NCBI GenBank assembly: GCA_964469555.1
Contig: CAYYAQ010000041.1
Span: 1-36,540 of the forward strand
Length of the DNA stretch: 36,540 nt
Direction of reading: 5' to 3'
Origin: CAYYAQ01 sp964469555
GTDB taxonomy: Bacteria > Planctomycetota > UBA1135 > UBA2386
Shown here: piece after piece, positions 1 through 7,321 of the stretch
Layout: every line of letters starts with the position of its first letter
Numbering within the stretch: position 1 is the first letter of the stretch
Notes under the pieces: generated by a model
The model's database searches: none
Seen by the model: the letters and a program-made list of their open reading frames with translations, nothing else
Told to the model about the DNA's origin: nothing
Made by a program: the position numbers and the translations under genes

Positions 1-1069
1 GCACCTCGCGATTGCCCAGTTTGCCCTTCGTCTGGCCCTCGAACTGGGGATCCGCGACCTTGACCGACAGGACCGTGGTCAAACCCTCGCGGAGGTCCTC
101 GCCGCCGGGCGGGGTCTCCTTGGCCTTTATCAGGTTGGCCTTCTTCGCGTAGCTGTTCAGGGCGCGAGTCAGCGCCGACCGGAAGCCGGCAAGGTGCGTG
201 CCACCTTCGATCGTGTTGATGTTGTTGACGAAGGTGTAGATGTTCTCGTTGTAGCCGTCGTTGTACTGGAGGGCGAGCTCGACCTCATAGGGCACCATGT
301 CCGGTTCGGTTGGTGAGGGCGCGGTCTTCGAGATGTAGATCACGTCGTCATGGATCGCCGACTTCGCGCGGTTGAGGTGCTTCACGAAATCGCGAAGACC
401 GCCCGGGAAGCAGAACTCTTCGGACTTGTCGACGCGATGATCCGTGATCGTCAACGTCAACCCGACCGTCCCCATGAGATACGCTGTTTCGCGCAAGCGC
501 TTGCGCAGCATATCGAACGAGAACTCGTTGTGGTCCATTACCTCGAAGTCGGGATAGAACGAGACCTTCGTGCCGGTCTCGTCGGGACTGCCGGTTTCTC
601 CGATGACCTTGAGATCGCTGGCCTTCTTACCGCGCTTGAAGGTCATCTTGTGGATCTTGCCGTTGCGGTAGACCTCGACGTCGAGCCACTCAGCGAGCGC
701 ATTGACGACCGAGATACCCACGCCGTGAAGACCACCGGAAACCTTGTAGGTTCCCTTGTCGAACTTCCCGCCCGCGTGCAGTTTCGTGAGGATGACCTCG
801 AGCGCGGGCATGCCGGACTTGTGCTGGTCGACCGGGATCCCTCGACCATTGTCGCGAACCGCGATGGAACCATCCTTGTGGATGTGGACATCAATACGGT
901 CGGCGTAGTTCGCAAGCGCTTCGTCGACGGAGTTGTCCACGACCTCCCACACCAGGTGGTGCAGGCCTCGCATGCTAGTGTCTCCGATGTACATCGACGG
1001 TCGCTTGCGCACCGCCTCGAGACCTTCGAGTGCCGTGATGGCGCTGGCGTCGTAGCTTTCTTCAGACAT
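1..1069 (-). CDS. gyrB: DNA gyrase subunit B, N-terminal part (3' end beyond window)
   Basis: ATP-hydrolysing subunit of DNA gyrase, which introduces negative supercoils. The 356 codons visible cover the GHKL ATPase domain and the start of the transducer domain. Visible motifs are RKRPSMYIGDT near residue 22, the N-box VVDNSVDEAL, the RDNGRGIPVD ATP-binding loop, the ATP-lid motif GGLHGVGISVVNAL, and QFEGQTKGKLGN at the window edge, which contains the conserved QTK lysine. The ATG at 1067-1069 lies inside the last codons of the DciA-like gene (8-base overlap), so the two are translationally coupled. There is no frame damage. The gene is the last of the dnaA, dnaN, dciA, gyrB series, with no recF in between. 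Identification is near certain; the only limit is that the C-terminal Toprim and tail regions lie outside the window. Confidence 0.97.
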   Translation of the reverse strand, partial: MSEESYDASAITALEGLEAVRKRPSMYIGDTSMRGLHHLVWEVVDNSVDEALANYADRIDVHIHKDGSIAVRDNGRGIPVDQHKSGMPALEVILTKLHAGGKFDKGTYKVSGGLHGVGISVVNALAEWLDVEVYRNGKIHKMTFKRGKKASDLKVIGETGSPDETGTKVSFYPDFEVMDHNEFSFDMLRKRLRETAYLMGTVGLTLTITDHRVDKSEEFCFPGGLRDFVKHLNRAKSAIHDDVIYISKTAPSPTEPDMVPYEVELALQYNDGYNENIYTFVNNINTIEGGTHLAGFRSALTRALNSYAKKANLIKAKETPPGGEDLREGLTTVLSVKVADPQFEGQTKGKLGNREV

Positions 1070-1364
1070 GTCCGGTCCCGCCCATACGGAAGGTGATCTG
1101 GGCGACTTTCTTCTTGGTCAGGAGTTCGTTCATCCGCTCGCGAATATCATCGCGTCGGAATCCAGAGAGTTCAGCGAACAGTGGTGAAGAGTCGACTTCG
1201 ACGGTTAGTTTGCCGCCACGGAACCCGGTCACCTTGCAATGTGGAGACTGGTCCGGGCCGAGCACCTGCTCGAGCGCGGAGGCCAGATCAGACCGACTCG
1301 ACTCGGCTCTGACGTCCCTGATGATACCCTTCAGCAGGTCAGAAACCCGCTCTGGATCGGCCAC
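1062..1364 (-). CDS. dciA: DciA/DUF721 family protein (probable replicative-helicase operator)
   Basis: A 100-residue protein with the DUF721 pattern: a helical N-terminus (residues 1-35), then a beta-rich core with CKVTGFRGGKLTVEVDSSPL and a C-terminal SGFRRDDIRERMNELL helix. DUF721 proteins include DciA, which recruits or operates the replicative helicase DnaB in bacteria lacking DnaC/DnaI loaders (family knowledge). The start is GTG at 1362-1364, two bases after the dnaN stop; the gene overlaps gyrB by 8 bases, so dnaN, dciA and gyrB are probably one transcript. It sits where recF is found in many bacteria. The role in helicase loading is inferred from family and position; many DUF721 members are only loosely related to DciA. 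Confidence 0.8.
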   Translation of the reverse strand: MADPERVSDLLKGIIRDVRAESSRSDLASALEQVLGPDQSPHCKVTGFRGGKLTVEVDSSPLFAELSGFRRDDIRERMNELLTKKKVAQITFRMGGTGHV

Positions 1365-1366
1365 AA

Positions 1367-2473
1367 TCAGGACCCGCTGATCGGCATCAAGATGTAGGTA
1401 AACGACTCTCCCAGGGTCATCTTCGCCGGGGTCGAATCGTCGCTCATGTCCAGTCGGACGACCTCGGGATCAGTCACTTTGAGCGCCTCCAGGAGATAAT
1501 CCGGGTTGAAGCTCAGAATGCCTCCGGGACCCTTCACATCCACATCCATAACCTGGTCAGCCCGGCCCACGCCGGAACTCTCCGCCGACATCTCCAGGCT
1601 CTGGCTGCCGAAGTTCATCCGGATGACCCTCAGATCGCCGGAGCTCAGGATCGCCACCTTGCGGACATTGCGTTCCAGGAGGCCCCGATTGATCTCACAG
1701 GACGTCTCGGCGATCTTGGGGATCACCACGTCGTAGTCCGGAAAGTTGCATTCCAGGAGCTGGGAGGTCAGTGAGATGTTCGCGAACCGGAATCCGACCT
1801 GGTTTTCGGTAAAGATGATCTCCAGGTCCTCGGCGCTTTCATCAGAGATGGCCCTGGTCAGCAGTTGGAGGGCGCGGACGGGCACGACTGACTTGATCGT
1901 CACGGGCTTCTTCTTGCCGCCTACCAGGTTGTAGTAGTTGAGGGCGAGGCGTCGGCCGTCCGTCGCCACGAGCCTCAGGCAGTCGTCGTGGCAGTCGAAG
2001 AGCACCCCGTTGATCATGTAGCGGGACTCTTCCCGGGCAGCGGCGAAGATCGTCTTCCTGACCATCGAGAGGAACTCTTTCGCGGGCAAGTTGATCTTCT
2101 GGCCTTTGCCCACCTGCATTTCGGCCGGGAATTGCTCGGGATCATCCCCGACCAGGACGAAGGATCCACCGCTGCTTTCGATCGTGCACCGGAACTCCTT
2201 ACTCTCGAGCGTGAGGGTTGGCTCGTTCAACTCCCGGAGCAGGGCGCTGGTCTCCCGTGCTGGCAAGAGAACCTTGCCCGGCTTCTGGACCTTCACGGAT
2301 TCGACCATGACCTTCGCGGAGATCTCGTAGTCGGTGGCGAACATCGTGAGACCGTTGTCGCCAGCTTCGAGGAGGATGTTCTGCAGGATAGGTTTCGGCG
2401 TCTTCTGCGGGGCGATGCCCGCGACGAGCGAAAAGCTTTCCTGGAGTTGGCTGCGGTCGGAGAGGATCTTCAT
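1367..2473 (-). CDS. dnaN: DNA polymerase III beta subunit (sliding clamp)
   Basis: Ring-shaped clamp that tethers the replicative polymerase and other repair and replication proteins to DNA. At 368 residues it has the usual length for the family and contains three repeated clamp domains. Visible signatures are the start MKILSDRSQLQESFSLVAGI, the domain-2 segment ESRYMINGVLFDC followed by VATDGRRLAL, and the C-terminal end YILMPISGS, where the family usually has a Y-x-x-MP-(M/V)-(R/S) end. The ATG is at 2471-2473. No strong Shine-Dalgarno sequence precedes it. An AT-rich stretch near 2553-2582 is the likeliest place for its promoter. It lies 679 bases downstream of dnaA, much farther than in the common dnaA-dnaN arrangement. 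Confidence 0.97.
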   Translation of the reverse strand: MKILSDRSQLQESFSLVAGIAPQKTPKPILQNILLEAGDNGLTMFATDYEISAKVMVESVKVQKPGKVLLPARETSALLRELNEPTLTLESKEFRCTIESSGGSFVLVGDDPEQFPAEMQVGKGQKINLPAKEFLSMVRKTIFAAAREESRYMINGVLFDCHDDCLRLVATDGRRLALNYYNLVGGKKKPVTIKSVVPVRALQLLTRAISDESAEDLEIIFTENQVGFRFANISLTSQLLECNFPDYDVVIPKIAETSCEINRGLLERNVRKVAILSSGDLRVIRMNFGSQSLEMSAESSGVGRADQVMDVDVKGPGGILSFNPDYLLEALKVTDPEVVRLDMSDDSTPAKMTLGESFTYILMPISGS

Positions 2474-3152
2474 GGATTGAAGTACGCTCTGAGTGTTTGG
2501 AACCGCCCGGTCCGTTCCTCGACGATCACTTGCGGATGCGGGCCTTTCCGGGATTGGATATAGAAGAGATTAAAAACTCTTACTCTCTCTCTCTTACAGC
2601 TCGCTCAAGGTGTGGAAATCGTATCGAGCCGACGATGCGATTTCGATCGAGAAGACCGGAAGATGGTGCTTCTTGCGCGGTTCGCCGCGCGCGATCGAGG
2701 TGGACAACAGCGGTTTCCGCCGTGGGATCGCTGCGGGAAATTGCGGAGAGCTCGGGGAACGATCGCGCGGTGCGACGCAAGCCCAAAGGATTCGCCCACG
2801 GGAGTCGACGTAACATCCCAAGCCGTTGGACATGAGTTTTTGCGCGCCGATGAACGAGGGAGTGCGGCCGCATGGATCAATGCACACCAGCGTTGTCAAA
2901 AGTCGTCAGCGCGCCTGGGTGCGGTGCGGACGACCGTAGTTCGAGGAAGCGTCGTTTCTATCACGACCACGAGATGACCCGGGCAAGGGACCACAGCGAC
3001 CCTCGGCCTCTACGGGTACGCGCCGCCACTCGGAGCCGCCGATGGAGTTTCCCGCTCTCTCAACGCTCATGGCGCCGCCTCCACAACTCTCTACGACCGG
3101 GTTCTCTCCAACTGGGCTTCCCCCAACAGGGTTCTCCCCTCCAACCGGACGA
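2474..3152. other. 679-base dnaA-dnaN spacer, candidate origin region
   Basis: No convincing gene lies here. It contains, from right to left, a degenerate tandem repeat at 3099-3146, mixed-composition DNA, and an AT-richer run at about 2553-2600 that ends in a CT-dinucleotide tract (CTCTCTCTCTC at 2583-2593 or so). Only weak matches to the DnaA box TTATNCACA are visible: ATTTCCACA read on the minus strand near 2611-2619 and TTGTCCACC near 2700-2708, each with two mismatches. The longest minus-strand open frame (2594-2899, TTG start, about 100 codons) has no recognisable domain. Bacterial origins often flank dnaA, so the spacer is a reasonable oriC candidate, but the motif evidence is thin. 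Confidence 0.35.
3099..3146. repeat. Degenerate tandem repeat just after dnaA
   Basis: Three adjacent units read on the plus strand: GGGTTCTCTCCAACT (3099-3113), GGGCTTCCCCCAACA (3114-3128) and GGGTTCTCCCCTCCAACC (3129-3146). A looser fourth unit continues into the last codons of dnaA at 3167-3187; the ten-base word CTCCAACCGG is exact at both 3139-3148 and 3180-3189. The array is purine-rich on the dnaA coding strand. Iteron-like protein binding or a transcript-end structure are both possible; nothing in the sequence decides. Confidence 0.6.
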
Positions 3153-4727
3153 TCAAATCGGTCGCTGGAATCCTCCGGACTCCAACCGGCTACTCAACTT
3201 GGTGAGTAGCTCACGGAACATCCTGTCGCTCTTGGACCGCTTCTTGATCTTGGTTACGGCGTAGAGCACCGTCGTGTGGTCACGGTTGCCGAAGTAGCGG
3301 CCCACTTCCTCGAGAGAGTGATCGGTGTACTCTCGCGAGAGGAACATACCGATCTGCCTGGGAAGGCTGACCTTCTGCGTCCGACTCTTACCGGTCAGGT
3401 CTCGTGCCGTGACTGAGAACTCGCTCGTGATCATGCTGATCACGTCGGGAATGCTGATCTGATTCGATCGAGAGGATGCCACGCTCTGGAGCGCTTCTTC
3501 AGCCAAGCCCAGGGAGATCTTTCGTCCGGTGATGGCGGCGACGCCGATCACCTTGATCACCGCCCCCTCAACCTCGCGAACATTGGTCGTGATCCGTTCG
3601 GCGATGAAGTTCGCGACGTCGTCGGCCAGATCGACCATACGCATCAGTGCCTTGCGTCGAACGATCGCGAGGCGCGTCTCGAAGCAGGGCTGCTGGACAT
3701 CGGTGACGAGACCCCACTTGAACCGCGAGACCAACCGCTCCTGTATGGTGGGCAGATCCACGGGCGATCGGTCCGAGGAGAACACGATCTGCTTCTGCGA
3801 GTTGTACAGATCGTTGAACATGTGGAAGAACTCCTCCTGGGTCTTTTCCTTGCCCATGAGGAACTGCACGTCGTCGATCACCAAGGCGTCAGCCGCCCGG
3901 TAGTGCTCACGGAATTCAGGCAGCTTGCGGGACTGGATCGCCGTGATGAACCGATTCGTGAACTCTTCGCAGCTGAGGTAGACGACCCGCGATAGGTGTC
4001 CTCGTTTGCGAATCGCGTGACTGATCGATTGCAGGAGGTGGGTCTTGCCCAGCCCGACGTTGCCGTGGATGAACAACGGGTTGTACGCGCGACCGGGATT
4101 CTGACCGACGGCGAGGGCCGCCGCGTGGGAGAGTTGGTTGGAGGCGCCGACCACGAACTGATCGAAGGTGTAATCCTTGTTGAGCGGGGACTCAGCGAGC
4201 ATCCGCCGCGATTTTTGCACACTCGCTGAACCATTTCCTTGACTCACGACACCACTAATCGTTGGGGAGGACTCCTCCTCCATGACACTAGAGAGCACGC
4301 CGGGCACCACGCTCTGCACGCTGTCTTCCTGGTCGCGGGTCTGGTCGGTGATGTCTCCGGCAGAGAAACCACCAACGGCCTCACCGACGCCGGCGGCAAC
4401 TTCTGGCGAACGTACGAGTTCGGACGAACCAGCGCAGACCGCCGCGCGTTCTTCGACCGCGAGTGACGTGTCCATGCCGATGCGAACCAGACGCACGGGT
4501 TCGCCCGTGTCCTTCAGGATGGCGTGCGTCGCCTCCTGGATTTGTTCGAGATAGTTCCGGTTCAGCCAATCGCGCACGAAGCCGCTTGGGACGCGGAACT
4601 CAACTTCTTGATCGGAGATCTGGCCGAGGGTGAAGCCGCGAAACCAGGTCAGGAACTGCTCCGGACGCATCTGCTGCTCGAGAGCACACAAGACACGTTC
4701 CAGAAAGGGAGTGTGCGAGAGGGGCAT
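3153..4727 (-). CDS. dnaA: Chromosomal replication initiator protein DnaA
   Basis: Binds oriC and melts the origin, then helps load the helicase. From the chosen ATG at 4725-4727 it has 524 residues: domain I at about 1-85, a long Ser/Glu/Val-rich linker (domain II, about 86-180), the AAA+ domain with Walker A GNVGLGKT (222-229), Walker B ALVIDD (281-286), sensor 1 FSSDRSP and sensor 2 NVREVEGAV, and a DNA-binding domain IV with the DnaA signature ending GNRDHTTVLYA (480-490). A GTG 60 bases upstream (4785-4787) could add 20 residues, but family N-termini begin near the ATG. The gene lies downstream of the cysteine desulfurase across a 290-base gap rich in dyads. A sequence TTTTGCACA inside the gene (4213-4221) resembles a relaxed DnaA box. 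Confidence 0.97.
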   Translation of the reverse strand: MPLSHTPFLERVLCALEQQMRPEQFLTWFRGFTLGQISDQEVEFRVPSGFVRDWLNRNYLEQIQEATHAILKDTGEPVRLVRIGMDTSLAVEERAAVCAGSSELVRSPEVAAGVGEAVGGFSAGDITDQTRDQEDSVQSVVPGVLSSVMEEESSPTISGVVSQGNGSASVQKSRRMLAESPLNKDYTFDQFVVGASNQLSHAAALAVGQNPGRAYNPLFIHGNVGLGKTHLLQSISHAIRKRGHLSRVVYLSCEEFTNRFITAIQSRKLPEFREHYRAADALVIDDVQFLMGKEKTQEEFFHMFNDLYNSQKQIVFSSDRSPVDLPTIQERLVSRFKWGLVTDVQQPCFETRLAIVRRKALMRMVDLADDVANFIAERITTNVREVEGAVIKVIGVAAITGRKISLGLAEEALQSVASSRSNQISIPDVISMITSEFSVTARDLTGKSRTQKVSLPRQIGMFLSREYTDHSLEEVGRYFGNRDHTTVLYAVTKIKKRSKSDRMFRELLTKLSSRLESGGFQRPI

Positions 4728-5017
4728 AGGGAGTCGACCAGAGTTGTTGCTGGACAAGCAACCAACGGGAGTCAAAACGTCGACCACAGTCGGGAGCTAG
4801 ACGACAGGGTTACCAGACGAGACGGAGAATCGATCAAATTGGGAAATTCGAACGGGTGTCCTCAACATGGTAAGTCTTAGCGACCGGTCGACACCGTTAC
4901 CAGTGTGCAATGCATGATCTTTCCGTGTGCACGTAGCCCATGAGGGAAGTTCCCCACTCGCTTCGTACTACGAAGTGCTTACCGGCGCGCGAACGAGTCA
5001 CTATACACCAAACCCAC
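4728..5017. promoter_or_regulatory. dnaA upstream region with clustered dyads
   Basis: This 290-base gap between the cysteine desulfurase stop and the dnaA start must hold the dnaA leader and probably its promoter. Four perfect short palindromes lie within about 95 bases: CGACCGGTCG (4881-4890), CGTG-TG-CACG (4924-4933), GGGAA-G-TTCCC (4944-4954) and CTTCGTA-C-TACGAAG (4961-4975). A six-base stem GTTGCT/AGCAAC lies at 4746-4762, close to the dnaA start. These could be operator sites or origin elements. No clear sigma-70 promoter and no near-perfect DnaA box was seen. Confidence 0.4.
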
Positions 5018-6106
5018 TCAATGCGATTGCATTCGAAGCGCGACACCCTTGACAACACGACCACCTTCCCGTGCGCTCTCCGGAGTTGTTTGCGATGCAA
5101 AACTGAATCGGACACACGATTGTGCGATGCGTTCACTCAAGCCCATCGCCGCCAACACGGGTGGTGGTGTCGGCGACCCAGAAGAACACGCGGAGCCTTG
5201 CGATGCTTCGACGCCGGCCATGTCGAGAGCGGGAAGCAGCTCGCGCCCGTCGACACCCTTGAAGAGAAACATGATCGTGTTGGGCAAACTGTTCGATGGT
5301 GTCAGCGCGCGAACATCATCGCACATCAGTTCCGACGCAAAAGCATCGCGCGCGAGTTGCATTCTCCTTGCCCGCTCCTTCTGTTCCGTGATCGCGAGTT
5401 CGAGCGCGAGCGCGGTGGCGGCGGCGAGGCTCGGGGACTCGGTTCCAGGCCGTCGGTTCCGCTGCTGTCCACCACCGAAGAACCGCGACAGGGTGCTAGT
5501 GTCCTTGTCCACGAGCACAGCCATCCCGCGCAAGCCGTTCGCCTTGTGCGTCGAGAAGGTGATCGAACTCGCAGCGGCGACAACGTCCCCGACAGGACAC
5601 CTCCCGAGGGTTTGCGACGCGTCGATATGTACCGGTACGCGCAGCTCGTTCGCGAGCTCGCACGCGGCACCCACGGGTTGCAGCGTCCCGACCTCGTTCT
5701 GTCCGTGAACGAGGGCTATCATCCCGATGGCATCGGTCGGTCGGACGACTACCGCGGATCCAGTCTCGTCGACCTCCCACAGCGTAACGCCGCGTTGTTC
5801 GGCGCTCTGGATCACCGAGGGGTGTTCGACTGGCGCGCACAGGACAGGTAGCGTCAGATCTCCGCTGCCGAGCAGGGCGATGTTGTTGGCTTCGGTGCCG
5901 CCCGACACAAACACGATGTGGTCCGCGTCGACGTCGAGCGCCTCGGCCACTTGATAGCGAGCGTCTTCGACAACACCTCGCGCGCGTCGCCCGGCTGCGT
6001 GAAGGCTGCCTGGGTTTCCCGGACACGACTCTTCAACTTCTCGGAATCGATCGAGCACCCTGGGGTCGACCGGGGTGCACGAGTTGTGGTCGAAGTAGTA
6101 CCTCAA
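5018..6106 (-). CDS. Cysteine desulfurase, NifS/IscS family
   Basis: PLP-dependent enzyme that removes sulfur from L-cysteine to give alanine and an enzyme persulfide, feeding Fe-S clusters, tRNA thiolation or other thio-cofactors. Visible: SGGTEANN (68-75) for PLP phosphate contacts, EHPSV with His95, the QNEVGT loop (136-141), the Schiff-base lysine K188 in STHKANG, and the mobile active-site Cys307 in SACSSG. The length of 362 is slightly short for the family. Translation appears to start at TTG (6104-6106), preceded by GAGGA at good spacing; this ribosome site overlaps the bshA stop codon, and the gap to bshA is only 7 bases, so the two are cotranscribed. No scaffold protein gene (iscU/sufU) is adjacent, so its sulfur acceptor cannot be assigned. 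Confidence 0.9.
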   Translation of the reverse strand: MRYYFDHNSCTPVDPRVLDRFREVEESCPGNPGSLHAAGRRARGVVEDARYQVAEALDVDADHIVFVSGGTEANNIALLGSGDLTLPVLCAPVEHPSVIQSAEQRGVTLWEVDETGSAVVVRPTDAIGMIALVHGQNEVGTLQPVGAACELANELRVPVHIDASQTLGRCPVGDVVAAASSITFSTHKANGLRGMAVLVDKDTSTLSRFFGGGQQRNRRPGTESPSLAAATALALELAITEQKERARRMQLARDAFASELMCDDVRALTPSNSLPNTIMFLFKGVDGRELLPALDMAGVEASQGSACSSGSPTPPPVLAAMGLSERIAQSCVRFSFASQTTPESAREGGRVVKGVALRMQSH

Positions 6107-6113
6107 AGAGTCC

Positions 6114-7238
6114 TCAGTCGGACTCGATCACCCGACGGTACAAGTCTTCGTATCGCCGGATGCCAGTCTCTAGATTGAATAGATCGGTCGCGCGATTGCG
6201 CGCGGCGACCGATGCCTCGGCGTGCTTCTTCTCGTCGGTGAGAAACTTCAGCGCTTCCTCCGCCAAGTGGCCGGGGTTGCCAGGTGCAGTCAACGCCCCG
6301 GTCTCACCGAGGACCTCGTGTACGCCTCCGACGTGGGTGCTCACGCACGGAACACCGCAGCTCATCGCTTCCAACATCGAAAGCCCGAAGCTCTCGGTTT
6401 CGGAAGCGAGGAGAAAGAGGTCCGCATCGGCGAGGACGGTCTCGGTCGATTCGAGATTGCCGAGGTGTTCGACTTGATCGAGGCAGCCGGTGTCGGCAGC
6501 GATCGCCATCGCGTGCTCGCGGTCGGGGCCATCACCGACCAGAATCAGGCGTGCGGGGATTTGCTTGTGAATAATCGAGAACGCGCGCATCACGTCAGCC
6601 ACTCTTTTGATGGGACGGAAGTTGCTCGTGTGGACGATCACGCGCTCCTCCTCCGAACGCTCGTAGTAGCGACCTCCGCTGCCCGGGCTGTACTTGTCGG
6701 TGTCGACGAAGTTCGGGATGACTTCGATGTTCTTTTCGACGGCGAATCGGGTCTTGGTCTCGTCGGCGAGGAACTGGCTCACCGCAGTGACGGCGTTGGA
6801 CTGCTCGATGGCGAATCGCGTCGGGCGGGCGTACGACTTGTCGGCGCCGACGACCGTGATGTCGGTGCCGTGAAGCGTCGTGATGCACCGCAACCGACCA
6901 CCTGACATGGAACGGGCCAGGAATGCGCTGACCGCGTGGGGAATCGCGTAGTGCACGTGGAACACGTCGAGATCGAACTCCTCCTGGACCTCGAGCATCC
7001 GCGTTGCCAGAGATAGCGCGTACGGCGGATAGCGAAGCAACGGATAGGCCGACACACGTACGTTGTGGTAGTTGACGGAGTTGTTGTCACGCGAGAGGCG
7101 GGTAGGACGGTCGTAGCTCAGGAGGTGGACATGATGACCGCGCTGAGCAGCATGCGTGGCGATCTCTGTGGCGACGACGCCGCTGCCACCGATAGTCGGG
7201 TAGCAGACGATGCCGATCTTCAGCGGAGCCTGTTCCAT
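6114..7238 (-). CDS. bshA: Bacillithiol synthesis glycosyltransferase BshA
   Basis: First step of bacillithiol synthesis: transfer of GlcNAc from UDP-GlcNAc to L-malate. The protein has 374 residues from the ATG at 7236-7238 and the GT-B fold of family GT4. The N-terminal motif LKIGIVCYPTIGGSGVVATE is highly typical of BshA, where KIGI-CYP-GGSGVVATELG is conserved. Also present are HVHYAIPHAVSA, TTLHGTDITVVG and the C-terminal donor-binding motif SETESFGLSMLEAMSCG with the EX7E arrangement. A start nine codons upstream (7265) is possible but less like the family. bshA is separated from bshC and bshB1 by parA and a GHKL-like gene but lies on the same strand with short gaps; all three pathway genes are therefore in one locus. 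Confidence 0.93.
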   Translation of the reverse strand: MEQAPLKIGIVCYPTIGGSGVVATEIATHAAQRGHHVHLLSYDRPTRLSRDNNSVNYHNVRVSAYPLLRYPPYALSLATRMLEVQEEFDLDVFHVHYAIPHAVSAFLARSMSGGRLRCITTLHGTDITVVGADKSYARPTRFAIEQSNAVTAVSQFLADETKTRFAVEKNIEVIPNFVDTDKYSPGSGGRYYERSEEERVIVHTSNFRPIKRVADVMRAFSIIHKQIPARLILVGDGPDREHAMAIAADTGCLDQVEHLGNLESTETVLADADLFLLASETESFGLSMLEAMSCGVPCVSTHVGGVHEVLGETGALTAPGNPGHLAEEALKFLTDEKKHAEASVAARNRATDLFNLETGIRRYEDLYRRVIESD

Positions 7239-7321
7239 GCCGGCATTCTCACCGGCCAGTAGCAAACAGCAAGCTGTCGACCGGTGTCTCGCGAGGCAAT
7301 TACGGCAACGGGGAGGGATTC

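Noticed and set aside
350..1096. Plus-strand 248-codon frame opposite gyrB
   Set aside because: Antisense shadow of gyrB, which has complete family motifs on the minus strand.
2594..2899. Minus-strand open frame of about 100 codons in the dnaA-dnaN spacer (TTG start)
   Set aside because: No domain, no ribosome site, moderate third-position GC only, and several other frames of similar size overlap it. Kept as part of the spacer description.
2612..3264. Plus-strand open frames in the same spacer
   Set aside because: Arg/Ser-rich translations typical of random GC-rich DNA; one runs into the dnaA 3' end in antisense.
4213..4221. TTTTGCACA inside dnaA as an origin DnaA box
   Set aside because: Single relaxed match within coding sequence and no cluster around it; expected by chance.
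5020..5033. AATGC-GATT-GCATT hairpin considered as a terminator of the desulfurase gene
   Set aside because: It starts at the stop codon and lies inside coding sequence, has only five pairs and no T-run.
4897..5136. 79-codon minus-strand frame between dnaA and the desulfurase
   Set aside because: It overlaps the well-supported desulfurase end in another frame and contains the palindromes; no homology signal.
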